DNA from: Inquilinus sp052078665
GTDB taxonomy: Bacteria > Pseudomonadota > Alphaproteobacteria > DSM-16000 > Inquilinaceae
Assembly: GCF_052078665.1 (NCBI RefSeq)
Contig: NZ_JBQJIK010000015.1
Location: forward strand, 44,100 to 108,099
DNA length: 64,000 nucleotides
Direction: 5' to 3'
The position numbers and the translations under genes were made by a program. Position 1 is the stretch's first letter, and each line of letters begins with the position of its first letter. Under the pieces are notes generated by a model. The model was not told the DNA's origin. It saw nothing but the letters and a program-made list of their open reading frames with translations, and ran no database searches. Below, piece by piece: positions 52,780-62,499 of the stretch.

Positions 52780-53667
52780 ATGCCGCCGTCACCGCTGACG
52801 CCGCAGATCGCCGCGCGCATCATCGACTACGCCCGCGACCAGCCGCTGCGGGCGAACGACCATCTGCCGGCGCAGAAGCTGGCCGACCTGTTCCGCGTGT
52901 CGCGGTCCCCGGTCAATGATGCGCTGAAGCTGCTCGAGGCCCGGGGCGTCGTCCGGCGCGAGGCCAACCGGGGCTTCTTCCTGGCGCAGGACCCGGCCGC
53001 CCTGGCCGCGGAGATCGCGGCCGATGCCAGCCCGGAGGCGGGGGAGGAGGCCTATTTCCAGCTCGCCGACGACCGGCTGTCCGGCCGGCTGCCGGACCGG
53101 GTCAGCGAGAACGAGATCATGCGGCGCTACGACCTGTCGCGCAGCGAGGCGATCCGGATCCTGACGCGGATGGCGCGGGAGGGATGGGTCGAGCGCCTGC
53201 CCGGCAAGGGCTGGGGCTTCCTGCCGGTGCTGACCTCCAGCGAGGCCTACCGGATGGCCTATCAGTTCCGCATCGCGATCGAGCCCGCCGCCATCCTGCA
53301 GCCGGGCTACACGGTCGACGAGGAGGCGTTCCGCCGGGCGCGGACGCAGCAGCAGGCCCTGCTGGACGGCGACTACCGCACCCTGTCGCGCACCAAGCTG
53401 TTCGAGATCAACTCGCAGTTCCACGAGATGATCGTCGCCGGCTCGGGCAACCTGTACTTCCTCGAATCGATCAAGCGGGTGAATGCAAGCCGCCGGCTGG
53501 CGGAGTACCGCAAGACGCTCGACCGCAGCCGCCTGGTCGGCCAGTCGCTGGAGCATCTGCGCATCCTCGACCTGCTCGAGGCCGGCGATGTCGCCAAGGC
53601 GGCCGAGTTCATCCGCTTCCACCTGGAATACGCCCTCAAGCTGAAGGCCGACGGCACCCTGGCTTAG
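52780..53667 (+). CDS. GntR-family regulator with two winged-helix segments
   Basis: A 295-residue regulator. The first winged helix (residues about 5-68: LPAQKLADLFRVSRSPVNDALKLLEARGVVRRE) is followed by a second helix-turn-helix-like segment (about 85-150: SENEIMRRYDLSRSEAIRILTRMAREGWVERLPGKGWGF), then an FCD-like helical domain (EINSQFHEMIVAGSGN). Most GntR proteins have one DNA-binding domain. It sits between the sugar importer and the amidohydrolase operon, with the same 10-mer on both sides. Confidence 0.88.
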   Translation: MPPSPLTPQIAARIIDYARDQPLRANDHLPAQKLADLFRVSRSPVNDALKLLEARGVVRREANRGFFLAQDPAALAAEIAADASPEAGEEAYFQLADDRLSGRLPDRVSENEIMRRYDLSRSEAIRILTRMAREGWVERLPGKGWGFLPVLTSSEAYRMAYQFRIAIEPAAILQPGYTVDEEAFRRARTQQQALLDGDYRTLSRTKLFEINSQFHEMIVAGSGNLYFLESIKRVNASRRLAEYRKTLDRSRLVGQSLEHLRILDLLEAGDVAKAAEFIRFHLEYALKLKADGTLA

Positions 53668-53732
53668 GCCCGAGCCTGCTGCGAGACCGGCGGCACCCTT
53701 TCGTGCAAAATCGAATTGACTTACGTTGCTGT

Positions 53733-53742
53733 ATTATGCAAT
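53733..53742 (+). promoter_or_regulatory. Candidate GntR operator, copy 2
   Basis: ATTATGCAAT, identical to the inverted copy at 52725, overlapping a -10-like TATTAT (53732-53737) in the 214-bp gap before the amidohydrolase operon. No good -35 is visible. Confidence 0.5.
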
Positions 53743-53881
53743 CCATCGATGGTGGTTGTCGCTCGCACCCATGGCGCGGCCGCTCCCATTGCAGCGATGC
53801 CGACCGAGCCGTAGCCCGCGGCCGGCCGGTGCTCCCCTCGGCGGGCGAAGACATGACGGGGATGGCGGAGGATATGTCGGC

Positions 53882-54955
53882 ATGATCCCGGCCTACGACC
53901 CCCGGCGCAACGCGGTGCGGTCGCTGGCCGCGCTCGCGGTCTGGCAGAGCGGTGCCACGGAGCCGGCGCTGGAGCCGGACCTGCCGATGGTCGACAGCCA
54001 TCACCACCTGTGGCGCCGCGACAGCGGCAACTATCTGCCGGGCGATCTGGCTTCGGATGCCGGCGGCCATGCCGTGGTCGCGACGGTCTGCATCGAATGC
54101 GGCGCCGGCTACCGGCCCGATGGCCCGGAAGAGTTGCGGCCGGTCGGCGAGACCGAGTTCATCGCGGCAGAGGCGGCGGGCGCGTCGAACGGGGTCGGCG
54201 CGGCGATCGTCGGCCGGGCCGATCTGCGCCTCGGGACCCGTGTCCAGGAGGTTCTCAACGCCCATATCGAGGCCGGGCAGGGCCGGTTCCGCGGCATCCG
54301 CCAGCCGCTGCGCTGGGACGCGGCGGGCATCGGCATGTTCGGCAAGCCGGGGCCGCGCGGCCTGGCGCTGGACCCGGACTTTCGCGAGGGCTTCGCCGCG
54401 CTGGCGCCGCTGGGCCTCAGCTTCGACGCCTGGCTGTTCCATCCCCAGCTCGACGAGCTGGTCGACCTGGCCCGGGCCTTTCCGGACACCGCGATCATCC
54501 TGAACCATGTCGGCGGCCCGCTCGGCGTCGGCGCCTATGCCGGCCGCCGCGACGAGGTGCTGGCGCTGTGGCGCCACGGGATCGCTGCCCTCGCGCAATG
54601 CCCGAACGTCCTGGTCAAGGTCGGGGGCCTGGGCATGCTCTATTACGGCTTCGACTTCCACGAGCGTGCCGTGCCGCCGGGTTCGACCGAGCTGGCCGCC
54701 GCGTGGCGCCCCTATGCCGAGGAATGCTTCGACCGGTTCGGCATCGACCGCTGCCTGTTCGAGAGCAACTTCCCGGTCGACAAGCAGAGCTGCAGCTACA
54801 ACGCCCTGGCCAACGCCTTCAAGCGGCTGACCCGGGGTTTCTCGGAGGCCGAGCGGTCGGCCTTCTTCAGCCGCAATGCGGCGCGGACCTACCGCATCGA
54901 GATCGACCGGGCGCGGCACGACACCGTGCCGGCCGGCGAGGAGGCAAGACCATGA
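53882..54955 (+). CDS. Amidohydrolase_2-family TIM-barrel hydrolase
   Basis: A 357-residue metal hydrolase. HxH at H40/H42 in MVDSHHHLWRR, later FRGIRQPLRWD, ILNHVGGPLG and the end-of-barrel FESNFPVDKQS with the catalytic-type Asp. The family includes 2-pyrone-4,6-dicarboxylate and sugar lactonases and decarboxylases. ATG 53882 is the only in-frame choice with GGAGG upstream (10 nt). First gene of the long plus-strand operon. Confidence 0.88.
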   Translation: MIPAYDPRRNAVRSLAALAVWQSGATEPALEPDLPMVDSHHHLWRRDSGNYLPGDLASDAGGHAVVATVCIECGAGYRPDGPEELRPVGETEFIAAEAAGASNGVGAAIVGRADLRLGTRVQEVLNAHIEAGQGRFRGIRQPLRWDAAGIGMFGKPGPRGLALDPDFREGFAALAPLGLSFDAWLFHPQLDELVDLARAFPDTAIILNHVGGPLGVGAYAGRRDEVLALWRHGIAALAQCPNVLVKVGGLGMLYYGFDFHERAVPPGSTELAAAWRPYAEECFDRFGIDRCLFESNFPVDKQSCSYNALANAFKRLTRGFSEAERSAFFSRNAARTYRIEIDRARHDTVPAGEEARP

Positions 54956-55824
54956 CCGAAGCCGTGATCGACCGCAGCGCGGAGCAGGAGTTCGTCGAGC
55001 GCAACCGCGCCCAGTTCGACTTCGGCCGGACCACGATCTTCGCCAGCCAGGCGGATCCGCGCTTCGCCTACTGCCTCTACGTCCCGCCAGCCACGCCCGC
55101 CGGCCCGCTGCCGGATCTGGTGGTGACGATGCACGGCACCGGCCGCGACTTCGTCGGCTACCGCGACGCCTTCGCCGAATTCGGCCGCTGGAACAACTGC
55201 ATCATCCTGGCGCCGCTGTTCCCGGTCGGCGTGCTGGGCGACGGCAACCGTGACGGCTTCAAATACATGCGTGAAGGCGACATCCGCTACGACCGGGCGC
55301 TGATCGCCATCGTCGATGAGGTGGCCGAGCGCTACGCCCTGCCGTCCCGCCGCTTCGCCCTGTTCGGCTATTCCGGCGGCGGGCACTTCACCCACCGCTT
55401 CCTGATGCTGCACCCGGACCGGCTGTGGGCCGCCTGCATCGGCGCGCCGGGCTCGGTCACGCTCTTGGACCCGACGCGCGACTGGTGGGTCGGCACCCGC
55501 AACACCGAGGCGCTGTTCGGCATCGCCGTCGACCCCGCCGCCCTGGCCCGCGTGCCGGTGCAGATGGTGGTCGGCGCCGCCGACCTGGAGACCTGGGAGA
55601 TCACCCACCGCCCGGGCGGCCGCCACTGGATGCCGGACGCCAACCATGCAGGCCGCAACCGGCCGGAGAGGCTGGCCAGCCTGCAGCGGACCTTCGAAGC
55701 CGCCGGCGTCGCCGTGCGCTTCGATCTGGTGCCGAGCATGGCCCATGACGGGCTGGCAGCCGTGCCGGAGGTCCAGACCTTCCTGGCGGAGGTGCTGGGG
55801 CGCCGCCGGGCCATGGCCGGCTGA
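54952..55824 (+). CDS. Alpha/beta hydrolase (PHB-depolymerase/esterase-like)
   Basis: A 290-residue hydrolase. Oxyanion region VVTMHGTGRDFVG, nucleophile S141 in FGYSGGGHFTH, and candidate histidine in SMAHDGL near residue 265. No signal peptide, so it acts in the cytoplasm, probably on an ester or amide taken up by the importer downstream. Start overlaps the amidohydrolase stop (ATGA). Confidence 0.87.
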   Translation: MTEAVIDRSAEQEFVERNRAQFDFGRTTIFASQADPRFAYCLYVPPATPAGPLPDLVVTMHGTGRDFVGYRDAFAEFGRWNNCIILAPLFPVGVLGDGNRDGFKYMREGDIRYDRALIAIVDEVAERYALPSRRFALFGYSGGGHFTHRFLMLHPDRLWAACIGAPGSVTLLDPTRDWWVGTRNTEALFGIAVDPAALARVPVQMVVGAADLETWEITHRPGGRHWMPDANHAGRNRPERLASLQRTFEAAGVAVRFDLVPSMAHDGLAAVPEVQTFLAEVLGRRRAMAG

Positions 55825-55840
55825 CCGGCGGCAACAATCA

Positions 55841-55860
55841 GGCGCCAGGCACAAGGCGCC
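55841..55860 (+). promoter_or_regulatory. Hairpin before the first binding-protein gene
   Basis: GGCGCC-N8-GGCGCC, enclosed by an outer CCGGCG/CGCCGG pair (55825-55862), in the 63-bp gap between the hydrolase and the binding protein. It may stabilise the 5' end of the processed binding-protein message. Confidence 0.4.
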
Positions 55861-55887
55861 GGTATCGGACAAACAGGAGGCACAATC

Positions 55888-57426
55888 ATGAAACGATGGA
55901 CGCTCATTTTTGCCGCTCTGGCGGCGATGGCCGGTCCGGCCGCCGCGCAGACCATCACCGCGGCGCTGAACCAGGACATCCGCAGCTCCGACCCCGGCGT
56001 GAACCGGGACGGCAACACCGACATGGTGATCCTGCACGTGGTCGAGGGCCTGGTCGGCAATTCGGAGGGCGGCGAGGTCGGGCCGCTGCTGGCGCAGACG
56101 GTCGACGTCTCGCCCGACGGCACGACCTACACCTTCACCCTGCGCCAGGGGGTGAAGTTCCACAACGGCGCCCCGCTGACCTCGGCCGAGGTGCTGTGGA
56201 GCTGGAACCGCTACATGGACCCGAAGACGGAGTGGCGGTGCCTGCCGAATTTCGACGGCCGCAACGGCACCAAGGTGGTGTCGGCCACGGCGCCGGCTCC
56301 CGACACCTTCGTCATGGTGCTGGACAAGCCGAACGCGATCTTCCTGGACCAGCTGGCGCTGACCGATTGCGGCGGCACCGGCGTCCTGCACCCGGAGTCG
56401 GTCAAGGCCGACGGCAGCTGGGACAAGCCGATCGGCACCGGCCCGTTCAAGTTCGGCGAATGGAAGCGCGGCCAGTCGGTGTCGCTGACCGCCTTCGACG
56501 ACTACGTCTCGCCGCCGGGCGACAAGCGCGACGGCTTCCTGGGCCTGAAGAAGCCGCTGGTGAAGGAGGTGCGCTTCCTGGCCATCCCCGACGCCGCGAC
56601 GGTCAAGGCCGGGCTGCAATCCGGCGCGATCGACGTCTCCTCGGTGCCGGAGAGCGAGGTGAAGGAGCTGCAGGCCGACCCGAACCTGACGGTCGAGCTC
56701 GGCACCAACCCGGTGCGCCACAGCATCATCCTGCAGACCCGCGACCCGGTGCTGAAGAACGTCAAGATCCGCCAGGCCATGGCCGCGGCGATCGACTACC
56801 AGGCGCTGGTCGATGCGGTGACCGAGGGCATCGGCAAGGTCAACAACTCGCCGGTCTACCGGACCTCGCAATATTACGGCCCGGTCGAGCAGCAGGGCTT
56901 CACCTACGACCCCGAGCGAGCCAAGACGCTGCTCGCGGAGGCCGGCTACAAGGGCGAGAAGATCGTCCTGATCGCCAACAAGCGGTCGACCGTGCCCAGC
57001 TTCAACACGGCGGTGATCGCCCAGCAGATGTGGCAGGCGGTCGGGCTGAACGTCGAGATCGAGGTGCTGGACTGGGCCGCCCAGCTCGATAAGTACAACA
57101 CCGGGGCCTACATGATGGAGGCCACGTCCTATTCGCCGCGCTTCGACGTCGCGCTCGGCTTCGAGCAGATCTCCGGCCCCAAGGACAAGCAGCCGCGCAA
57201 GGTCTGGGAGAACCCGGAGGCGCTGGCCCTGATCGACAAGGCGATGCAGGTCACCGACCCGAAGGAGCGGCAGCCGATCTTCGACCAGCTGCACAAGATG
57301 CTGCTGGAGGACGTGCCGGTGATCTTCACCCACAACGACAATGACTGCCTGGCCCACAACAAGCGCATCACCGGCCTGAAGCCGTGGGCGTCGAACCTGA
57401 TCCTGTGGGGCGTGGCCAAGAGCTGA
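55888..57426 (+). CDS. Peptide-type ABC substrate-binding protein, first of two paralogues
   Basis: A 512-residue SBP_bac_5 protein with a signal peptide ending GPAAA (near residue 20). Blocks DIRSSDPGVNRDGNTDMVI, GVKFHNGAPLTSAEVLWSWNRY and FGEWKRGQSVSL recur almost unchanged in the second binding protein at 60938, so the two arose by duplication. AGGAGG precedes the ATG. Ligand unknown. Confidence 0.93.
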   Translation: MKRWTLIFAALAAMAGPAAAQTITAALNQDIRSSDPGVNRDGNTDMVILHVVEGLVGNSEGGEVGPLLAQTVDVSPDGTTYTFTLRQGVKFHNGAPLTSAEVLWSWNRYMDPKTEWRCLPNFDGRNGTKVVSATAPAPDTFVMVLDKPNAIFLDQLALTDCGGTGVLHPESVKADGSWDKPIGTGPFKFGEWKRGQSVSLTAFDDYVSPPGDKRDGFLGLKKPLVKEVRFLAIPDAATVKAGLQSGAIDVSSVPESEVKELQADPNLTVELGTNPVRHSIILQTRDPVLKNVKIRQAMAAAIDYQALVDAVTEGIGKVNNSPVYRTSQYYGPVEQQGFTYDPERAKTLLAEAGYKGEKIVLIANKRSTVPSFNTAVIAQQMWQAVGLNVEIEVLDWAAQLDKYNTGAYMMEATSYSPRFDVALGFEQISGPKDKQPRKVWENPEALALIDKAMQVTDPKERQPIFDQLHKMLLEDVPVIFTHNDNDCLAHNKRITGLKPWASNLILWGVAKS

Positions 57427-57457
57427 CCGGCCGCGCCCCCCGAAGTCGAGAGACCAT

Positions 57458-58402
57458 ATGCTCCGTTTCATTCTGACGCGCGTGGCCATGGCGATCCCGA
57501 CGCTGCTGATCGTGGCAGTGTCGGTGTTCGCCCTGATCCGGCTGATCCCGGGCGACCCGGCCGCGCTGATGCTGGGCGACCTGGCCGACCCCGCCAGCCT
57601 CGCCGACCTGCGGCACCGGCTCGGGCTGGACCAGGGCATCCTGGTCCAGTTCGCGATCTGGTTCGGCCATCTGCTGCGGGGGGATCTCGGCCAGTCCATC
57701 ACCTCGCAGGAGGCGGTGCTGCCGCTGATCCTGGAGCGGTTCTGGGTCAGCGCCCAGGTGGTGCTGGCGGCGGTGCTGCTGGCCAGCCTGGCCGCGGTGC
57801 CGGCCGGCGTGATCGCCGCCTGGCGCCAGAACAGCCGGACGGACATCGCGCTGGTGGCGACGGCGACGCTGTTCCTATCGGTGCCGACCTTCTGGCTCGG
57901 CCTACTGCTGCTGCTGTTCCTGGGGCTCAAGCTCGCCTGGCTGCCGGTGGTCGGCTACGTCTCGGTCGCCGAGGACCCGATGCGCGGCCTGCTGTATCTG
58001 GTCATGCCGATCCTGACGCTGTTCCTGCACGAGACCGGCGTGATCCTGCGCATGGCCCGCGCCTCGACGCTGGAGGTGCTGCGGCTGGACTACATCACCC
58101 ACGCCCGGGCGAAGGGGCTGTCGGAAGGGGCGGTGCTGCGCCGGCACGCCTTCAAGAATGCGTTCGGGCCGACCTGGACGCTGATCGGCCTGGTGCTGGG
58201 CAACCTGCTGGGCGGCATCGCAGTGGTGGAGACGGTGTTCACCATCCCCGGGCTCGGTCGCCTGCTCGTCGATTCGATCTTCGCCCGCGACTATCCGGTC
58301 ATCCAGGGATGCCTGCTGTTCGTCGCGATCACCTATGTGCTCGTCAACCTGATCGTGGATCTCTGCTACCCGATCTTCGATCCGCGGGTGGCCGTGGAAT
58401 GA
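57458..58402 (+). CDS. Dpp-type ABC transporter permease (DppB-like)
   Basis: A 314-residue inner-membrane permease: first helix AIPTLLIVAVSVFALIRLIPG, RHRLGLDQGILVQFAIW, EAA-type loop DYITHARAKGLSEGAVLRRH, end LCYPIFDPRV. Its stop overlaps the DppC-like start (ATGA). Confidence 0.93.
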   Translation: MLRFILTRVAMAIPTLLIVAVSVFALIRLIPGDPAALMLGDLADPASLADLRHRLGLDQGILVQFAIWFGHLLRGDLGQSITSQEAVLPLILERFWVSAQVVLAAVLLASLAAVPAGVIAAWRQNSRTDIALVATATLFLSVPTFWLGLLLLLFLGLKLAWLPVVGYVSVAEDPMRGLLYLVMPILTLFLHETGVILRMARASTLEVLRLDYITHARAKGLSEGAVLRRHAFKNAFGPTWTLIGLVLGNLLGGIAVVETVFTIPGLGRLLVDSIFARDYPVIQGCLLFVAITYVLVNLIVDLCYPIFDPRVAVE

Positions 58403-59217
58403 AACGCCTCTCCCTCAACACCGTCACCGGCGGCACGCTCATCGCCGTCCTGCTCGCCACCGCGGCCAGCGGGGCGCTGTGGACGCCCTACGACCCGCTG
58501 GCGATCAGCTTCCGCGCCAAGCTCGGCGCCCCCACCGTCGCGCATTGGCTGGGCACCGACGAGTTCGGCCGCGACGTGCTCAGCCGGATCATGGCCGGGG
58601 CCGCGACCAGCGTCTGGATCAGCCTGCTGACCGTCACCGTCGCGGTCGTGCTGGGCACCGCGATCGGCGTCTTCTCCGGCTATGTCCGCGGCTGGGTCGA
58701 CCGCATCGTCATGGCGTTCAACGACGCCCTGCTGGCCTTCCCCGGCATCCTCTTGGCGCTCGGGCTGCTGGCCGTGGTCGGCGCCAACAAATACGGGATC
58801 ATCGTGGCGCTCGGCCTGGCCTATGCGCCGTCGGTCGCCCGCATCATGCGCGGCACCGTGCTGTCGCTGCGCGAGCAGGAGTTCATCGCCTCCTCGCGCG
58901 TCATCGGCAACTCCGAAGGCTACACCATGCTGCGGCACGTGCTGCCGAACTGCCTGGCGCCGCTGACCGTGCTGGCGACCTCGATGTTCGGCTGGGCGCT
59001 GCTGGCCGAAAGCGCGCTGTCCTTCCTCGGGCTCGGCGTGCCGCCGCCGGCGCCGACCTGGGGCAACATGCTGGCCAGCAGCCGGCCCTATATCGGCCAG
59101 GCCGTCTGGCTCGGCATCTTCCCGGGCCTGTGCATCTCGATGACCCTGCTCGGCATCAACCTGCTGGGCGATGCGATCCGTGACCGGCTCGACCCGCGGA
59201 TGCGGGGGACGGCGTGA
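58399..59217 (+). CDS. Dpp-type ABC transporter permease (DppC-like)
   Basis: A 272-residue inner-membrane permease: AHWLGTDEFGRDVLSRIMAG, EAA-type loop QEFIASSRVIGNSEGYTMLRH, LGLGVPPPAPTWGNMLA, end LLGDAIRDRLDPRMR. It lacks part of the usual cytoplasmic N-terminal arm and is on the short side. Pairs with the preceding DppB-like subunit. Confidence 0.93.
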   Translation: MKRLSLNTVTGGTLIAVLLATAASGALWTPYDPLAISFRAKLGAPTVAHWLGTDEFGRDVLSRIMAGAATSVWISLLTVTVAVVLGTAIGVFSGYVRGWVDRIVMAFNDALLAFPGILLALGLLAVVGANKYGIIVALGLAYAPSVARIMRGTVLSLREQEFIASSRVIGNSEGYTMLRHVLPNCLAPLTVLATSMFGWALLAESALSFLGLGVPPPAPTWGNMLASSRPYIGQAVWLGIFPGLCISMTLLGINLLGDAIRDRLDPRMRGTA

Positions 59218-60899
59218 TGCCAGGGCAGCACCACCCATTGCTCGCCATCGACGGCCTGACGCTGCAGATCGCCGGCTCCGGTACGGTCGTGGTCGACGGC
59301 GTCGGCTTCTCGGTCGATGCCGGCGAGATCGTCGGCATCGTCGGCGAATCCGGCTCCGGCAAGACCCTGGCGGCGCGCGCCGTGCTGGGGCTGGTGCCGC
59401 CGGCCATCCGCTGCGTCGCCGGGTCGGTCCGCTTCGAGGGCGAGGAGATCACGACGATGCCGCCGAAGCGGCTGCGCCAGCTGCGCGGCGCCCGCATCGG
59501 CATGGTGTTCCAGGAGCCGATGACCTCGCTGAACCCGTCGATGCTGCTCGGCGAGCAGCTGGACGAGGGGCTGGCCCTGCACCGCAAGCTGAAGCCGGCC
59601 CAGCGCCGGGAGCTGATCCTCGACATGCTGCGGCGGGTCGGGCTCGGCGATCCGGAGCGGGCGCTGACCTCCTATCCGCACCAGTTCTCCGGCGGCATGC
59701 GCCAGCGCATCATGCTGGCCTCGGTGATGCTGCTGCGGCCGGCGCTGCTGGTGGCGGACGAGCCGACGACGGCGCTCGACGCCGTGGTCCAGCGCGACGT
59801 GCTGGAGCTGATGGTCGGGCTGACCCGCGAGCACCGCACCGCCGTGCTGCTGATCAGCCACGATCTCGGCATGGTCGCCCGCTACTGCGACCGGATCATC
59901 GTCATGTGCAAGGGCGAGATCGTGGAGCAGGGGCGGGCGCAGGACCTGCTGGCCGCGCCGCGCCATCCCTATACGCGCAAGCTGCTGGCGGCGATGCCGC
60001 TGCGCGGGCCGTCGCGCAGCTTCCCGGCGGGCGAGACGCCGGTGGTGGCGGTGCGCGATCTGGTGGTCGACTATCCCGGACGCCGGATCCTGTTCCGGCA
60101 AGAGGCGGGCAAGCGCGCGCTGCACGGCATCAGCCTGGAGGTCGCGCCGCGCCAGGTCGTGGCCGTGGTCGGCGGCTCGGGCTCGGGCAAGACCACGCTG
60201 GGCCACGCCATCGCCGGGCTGGTCCGGCCGAGCGGCGGCGAGATCCTGTTCGGCGGCAAGCCGATCCACCGCAGCGAGGCCGGCTACTGGGACTACCGGC
60301 TGAACTGCCAGATGGTGTTCCAGGATCCGTACTCCTCGCTCGACCCGCGCATGACCATCGGCGGGCTGGTAGGCGAGCCGCTGCGCTTCGTCGCGGGCAT
60401 GACATCGGGTCAAAGGGCCGAGCGGGTGCGCGAGGTGCTGACCGAGGTCGGCCTCGGCGACAGCTTCGCCGGGCGCTACCCGCATGAGTTGTCGGGGGGG
60501 CAGCGCCAGCGCGTGGCGATCGCCCGCGCTTTGGTGCGCCGGCCGAAATTCGTCATCGCCGACGAGCCGGTCTCGGCCCTCGACGTCACCGTCCGGGCCC
60601 AGATCCTGGAGCTCTTCGCCGGGCTGCAGGCGCGGCACGGCTTCTCCTGCCTGTTCATCAGCCACGACCTCGGCGTGGTCGAGCAGGTGGCCGACCGCGT
60701 GGTGGTGATGAGCGAGGGCCGGATCGTCGAGCACGGCACGCGCGACGAGATCTTCGACGCGCCCAAGCACGACTACACCCGCCGGCTGCTGTCAGCGGTG
60801 CCGGCGCTGGAGAGCGCGCCGAACGGCGGCGTGCGCCTGCTGTGGCGGCTGGACGGCGAGGCGGAACAGCAGGCGCGGGCCAAGGCCGCCGCCCTGTAG
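59217..60899 (+). CDS. Dpp-type ABC transporter ATP-binding protein, fused DppD-DppF
   Basis: A 560-residue protein containing two complete ATPase domains. First: GESGSGKTL, FSGGMRQRI, LLVADEPTTALD. Second (from about residue 280): GGSGSGKTT, LSGGQRQRV, FVIADEPVSALD. Each is followed by its family element (HPYTRKLLAAMP, HDYTRRLLSAVP). The other importers in the window use two separate ATPases. ATG 59217 has GGGGGA 7 nt upstream; GTG 59214 is the alternative. Confidence 0.94.
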   Translation: MPGQHHPLLAIDGLTLQIAGSGTVVVDGVGFSVDAGEIVGIVGESGSGKTLAARAVLGLVPPAIRCVAGSVRFEGEEITTMPPKRLRQLRGARIGMVFQEPMTSLNPSMLLGEQLDEGLALHRKLKPAQRRELILDMLRRVGLGDPERALTSYPHQFSGGMRQRIMLASVMLLRPALLVADEPTTALDAVVQRDVLELMVGLTREHRTAVLLISHDLGMVARYCDRIIVMCKGEIVEQGRAQDLLAAPRHPYTRKLLAAMPLRGPSRSFPAGETPVVAVRDLVVDYPGRRILFRQEAGKRALHGISLEVAPRQVVAVVGGSGSGKTTLGHAIAGLVRPSGGEILFGGKPIHRSEAGYWDYRLNCQMVFQDPYSSLDPRMTIGGLVGEPLRFVAGMTSGQRAERVREVLTEVGLGDSFAGRYPHELSGGQRQRVAIARALVRRPKFVIADEPVSALDVTVRAQILELFAGLQARHGFSCLFISHDLGVVEQVADRVVVMSEGRIVEHGTRDEIFDAPKHDYTRRLLSAVPALESAPNGGVRLLWRLDGEAEQQARAKAAAL

Positions 60900-60937
60900 C
60901 GCGGCCGGGAACCATGAACGAACCAAGGGGGCTTCCG

Positions 60938-62485
60938 ATGAAGACGATCGCACTGACCATGCTGGCGGCCTGCCTCGCGGCCGGGCCGGCCTTGGCGGGG
61001 GGCGACACGCTGCTGATCCGGCTCAACGCCGATATCCGCTCGCTCGATCCCGGTACCAACCGGGACGGCAACACCGATATCGTGCAGACCCATCTGTTCG
61101 AAGGGCTGGTCGCGTTCAAGGAAGACGCGACGATCGGCCCGCTGCTGGCCAGGTCGGTCGAGGTGTCGCCGGACGGGCTGACCTACACCTTCCCGCTGCG
61201 CGACGACGTCAAGTTCAGCAACGGCGCGCCCCTGACCAGCGACGATGTGCTGTTCGCCTGGAAGCGATACACCGACCCCGCCACCGGCTGGCGCTGCCTG
61301 ACCGAGGTCGACGGCCGCGGCGCGGTCAAGGTGACCGGCGTGACGGCGCCGGACGCGCACACCGTGGTGTTCACGCTGGAGAAGCCGTCGGCCCTGTTCC
61401 TCGGCACCCTGGCCCGGCCCGATTGCGGCGGCACCGGCATCTATCACCGCAGCTCGCTGGGGCCGGACGGCCAGTGGCAGGAGCCGGTGGCGACCGGGCC
61501 GTTCAAGCTCGGCGAATGGAAGCGCGGCCAGTATATCGACCTGCTGCGCAACGACTCCTACGCGGCGCTGCCGGGCAAGCCCGACGGCCTGACCGGCAAC
61601 AAGACGGTGGAGGTGCCGAAGGTCCGCTTCCTGATCATCCCGGACGAGGCGACGGCCAAGGCGGCGCTGCAGACCGGCGACATCGACCTGAACTACGATG
61701 TTGAGAGCGCCGATGTGGCGGACTACCAGGCCAACCCGGACCTGGTGACCGACACGGCGCCGACCATGAACATCAGCGACTTCCTGTTCCAGACCAAGGA
61801 CCCGCTGCTGTCGGATGTGCGGATCCGCAAGGCGTTCCTGCTGTCGCTGGACATGGTGGAGCTGGTCGGCCAGGTCACCAACGGCCAGTCGCAGCCGAAC
61901 AACTCGCCGATCCCGCCGCCCAGCGCCTATTACAAGGCGGCGCAGGCCGTGGTGGTGCAGCGCAACCTCGATGAGGCGAAGCGGCTGCTGGCCGAGGCCG
62001 GCTACAACGGCCAGCCGATCAAGATGATCACCAACAAGCGCTTCGCGCCGATGTTCGACCAGGCGATCCTGGCCCAGGCCATGGCGCAGGAGGCCGGGCT
62101 GAATATCGAGCTCGACGTGATCGACTGGGCGACGCAGCAGGACCGCTACCTGGCCGGCACCTACCAGATCATGTCGCACGGCTTCTCCGCGCGGCTCGAC
62201 CCGTCGCTGTCCTTCGAGATGTTCTCCGGCGACAAGACCAAGCAGCCGCGCAAGGTCTGGGACAATCCGGAGGCGGCGAAGCTGCTGGCCGCCAGCATGG
62301 CGACCTCCGACACCGCCAAGCGGCAGGCGCTGCTGGACCAGCTGGAGAATCTGTACCGCCAGGACGTCGCCATGATCACGCTCTATTCCGGCGTGCGGAC
62401 CGGCGCGGCCCGGGCGAATGTGGTCGGCTACAAGGGCTGGGCCCTCGGCTCGCCCCGCGCCTGGGGCGTATCGTTCAAACAATGA
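60938..62485 (+). CDS. Peptide-type ABC substrate-binding protein, second paralogue
   Basis: A 515-residue SBP_bac_5 protein with a signal peptide ending GPALA (near residue 20). It is a close relative of the 55888 product (DIRSLDPGTNRDGNTDIVQ, DVKFSNGAPLTSDDVLFAWKRY, FKLGEWKRGQYIDL). AAGGGGG lies 6 nt before the ATG. Two binding proteins sharing one channel would widen the substrate range. Confidence 0.93.
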   Translation: MKTIALTMLAACLAAGPALAGGDTLLIRLNADIRSLDPGTNRDGNTDIVQTHLFEGLVAFKEDATIGPLLARSVEVSPDGLTYTFPLRDDVKFSNGAPLTSDDVLFAWKRYTDPATGWRCLTEVDGRGAVKVTGVTAPDAHTVVFTLEKPSALFLGTLARPDCGGTGIYHRSSLGPDGQWQEPVATGPFKLGEWKRGQYIDLLRNDSYAALPGKPDGLTGNKTVEVPKVRFLIIPDEATAKAALQTGDIDLNYDVESADVADYQANPDLVTDTAPTMNISDFLFQTKDPLLSDVRIRKAFLLSLDMVELVGQVTNGQSQPNNSPIPPPSAYYKAAQAVVVQRNLDEAKRLLAEAGYNGQPIKMITNKRFAPMFDQAILAQAMAQEAGLNIELDVIDWATQQDRYLAGTYQIMSHGFSARLDPSLSFEMFSGDKTKQPRKVWDNPEAAKLLAASMATSDTAKRQALLDQLENLYRQDVAMITLYSGVRTGAARANVVGYKGWALGSPRAWGVSFKQ

Positions 62486-62499
62486 AGCGGGGGATTTCG

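Noticed and set aside
54889..57930. Minus-strand open frame of about 1010 codons
   Set aside because: Antisense to the esterase-like hydrolase, SBP and permease genes; no start signal or motif.
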